Shown here one piece after another: positions 63,034 to 64,000 of a stretch of DNA of 64,000 nt. Both the position numbers and the translations under genes were made by a program. The notes below the pieces were generated by a model. It ran no database searches. It was not told where the DNA came from and worked only from the letters and a program-made list of their open reading frames with translations. The stretch comes from Gammaproteobacteria bacterium (GTDB lineage: Bacteria > Pseudomonadota > Gammaproteobacteria > Steroidobacterales > Steroidobacteraceae). The stretch is taken from NCBI GenBank assembly GCA_025358295.1, contig JANYJY010000024.1, positions 1 through 64,000 on the forward strand. Reading direction: 5' to 3'. Positions within the stretch are counted from its first letter, which is position 1; every line of letters starts with the position of its first letter.

Positions 63034-64000
63034 TCAGGCGTTTGCCTCACTGCCCGGCGCCCGTCTCAGCTCCTTGTCGCGGTACATCTTGCGGTCGGCC
63101 ATGCTCATGAGCTCGCGCATATCGCGGGCATCTTTGGGGTAATTGACCACCCCGATACTCACGGAGCAGCGAATCATGCGCGAACGCAGGTCCAGGGTGG
63201 TCTTATAAACGTTGTGCCGCACGCGCTTGACCACGGCTTCAGCGATTTCGGGCGACGCACCGGGGAGCAGCACCGCGAATTCATCGCCGCCCAGGCGCGC
63301 GGCGAAGTCGCTATTGCGAATGCTTCGTTGCAGACATTGTGCGACCAAGGTGATGGCGCTGTTGCCCGCTTCGAGACCGAAGGCGTCGTTGATGTCCTTG
63401 AGTTTGTCCATATCGATCATCAGCAGGGCATAGACGCCGCGTTCGCGTTCGCCGGTCTCGTGCGCGCGCTGCCAGACTTCGTTGAACATGCGGGTGTTGA
63501 GCAACCCGGTCAGCGCGTCGGTTTGCGCCAGATTCTCGATACGCTCACGGGCCTCGGTGATGTCCGCCGACAATGTCGTGGTCAGGTAAGCCACGAGCAA
63601 GAAGGGCGCCAATTGACCCACGGCCTGGCTTGCGTAGAACAGGGAAATCACGTCAACCCCGGGAGTTGCGGCGGCGAGAGCCAGGTGGCATAGCGCGATT
63701 GCCGCGACTTGCAGCAAAGTCACGAGCCGACCAAGCGTCAGGGCGCTTAAAATGATGGGCAGCAAGAACAAGTTCAGGAGCGGGCTGGAATTCTTGCCGG
63801 TGAACCAAAGCACGCCGGTGATGAATAGCACCATGGACCATGACTCGATCAGCAGCCGGGTCCGAGTACGCCGCGGAAAGAAACGGCGGCTCCGAAACAC
63901 GACGATGGCGATCACGAAGGCGCCGAGCAGGCAAAGTACCGGCCATAGCTGAGTGGTCAGGGCACGCGACCACACGAGAACCAGGGCGGCAAGCGCCAGA
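63034..64000 (-). CDS. Membrane GGDEF diguanylate cyclase (5' end outside window)
   Basis: The reading frame is open to the window edge, so the true start lies beyond 64000; an internal GTG at 63975 is less likely. About five transmembrane helices precede a short coiled coil and a GGDEF domain. The active site is RLGGDEFAVLL, and an inhibitory I-site RNSD sits five residues upstream. LAQTDALTGLLNTRMFNE and MADRKMYRDKE are also intact. It should make c-di-GMP with product inhibition. A 130-nt gap with no gene separates it from pbpG. Confidence 0.93.
   Translation of the reverse strand, partial: LALAALVLVWSRALTTQLWPVLCLLGAFVIAIVVFRSRRFFPRRTRTRLLIESWSMVLFITGVLWFTGKNSSPLLNLFLLPIILSALTLGRLVTLLQVAAIALCHLALAAATPGVDVISLFYASQAVGQLAPFLLVAYLTTTLSADITEARERIENLAQTDALTGLLNTRMFNEVWQRAHETGERERGVYALLMIDMDKLKDINDAFGLEAGNSAITLVAQCLQRSIRNSDFAARLGGDEFAVLLPGASPEIAEAVVKRVRHNVYKTTLDLRSRMIRCSVSIGVVNYPKDARDMRELMSMADRKMYRDKELRRAPGSEANA

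Overview
The window is a GC-rich, densely coded stretch of a gammaproteobacterial chromosome. The pilMNOPQ block divergent from mrcA, the yicC/gmk/rpoZ/spoT/ridA/recG block, bioBCD, the aa3-type cox/cta cluster, tatABC and two TonB-dependent receptors suggest an aerobic environmental lineage near Xanthomonadales, Nevskiales or Steroidobacterales. That placement is inference. I see no rRNA, tRNA, CRISPR array, insertion sequence or prophage. The window cuts pilQ at the left edge and a GGDEF gene at the right edge.

Layout. 1-3835 (minus): pilM-N-O-P-Q, type IV pilus assembly. 3836-4173: non-coding region holding a minus-strand cyclic-di-GMP-I (GEMM) riboswitch in the pilM leader. 4174-9975 (plus): mrcA (PBP1a), a degenerate nucleotidyltransferase-like gene and a TonB-dependent receptor. 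10042-16423 (minus): a Deg-type protease, a PQQ-propeller protein, gltA, rpmE and hemW. These continue into rdgB, rph and a PP2C phosphatase (to 18489). 18555-26896 (plus): yicC, gmk, rpoZ, spoT, ridA, recG, ubiC, ubiA and a small lipoprotein. 26900-29651: a BirA-type operator with an overlapping promoter, then bioB-bioC-bioD. 29657-37807: cytochrome c oxidase and heme A/O synthesis (DUF2244, coxB, ctaD, a 33-aa membrane protein, ctaG, ctaE, an antisense DUF2909 gene, SURF1, a Sco-like protein, ctaA, ctaB). 37844-40476 (minus): a two-subunit molybdenum hydroxylase with a Tat signal. 40568-53244 (plus): AI-2E/PerM permease, uvrD, trkA-trkH, dtd, tatABC, POT and OPT peptide transporters, an EamA exporter. 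53267-54234 (minus): two small genes. 54319-56977 (plus): a MAPEG protein, then a TPP riboswitch directly in front of a TonB-dependent receptor. 56971-62903 (minus): pbpG, two DUF4139 paralogues and mrdA (PBP2), a cell-envelope operon. 63034-64000 (minus): a membrane GGDEF diguanylate cyclase.

The most interesting signals are regulatory. The c-di-GMP riboswitch lies antisense to the mrcA leader and can form an alternative pairing with a downstream segment. The TPP riboswitch contains the Shine-Dalgarno sequence of a putative thiamine receptor. A BirA operator overlaps the -35 box of bioBCD. A Fur-box-like sequence covers the start codon of the Deg9-like protease. Adjacent genes repeatedly overlap by GTGA or ATGA, so translational coupling is common here. 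I found no wholly new multigene system. The best candidates for something undescribed are the pilM riboswitch platform and the PBP2/PBP7/DUF4139 operon.
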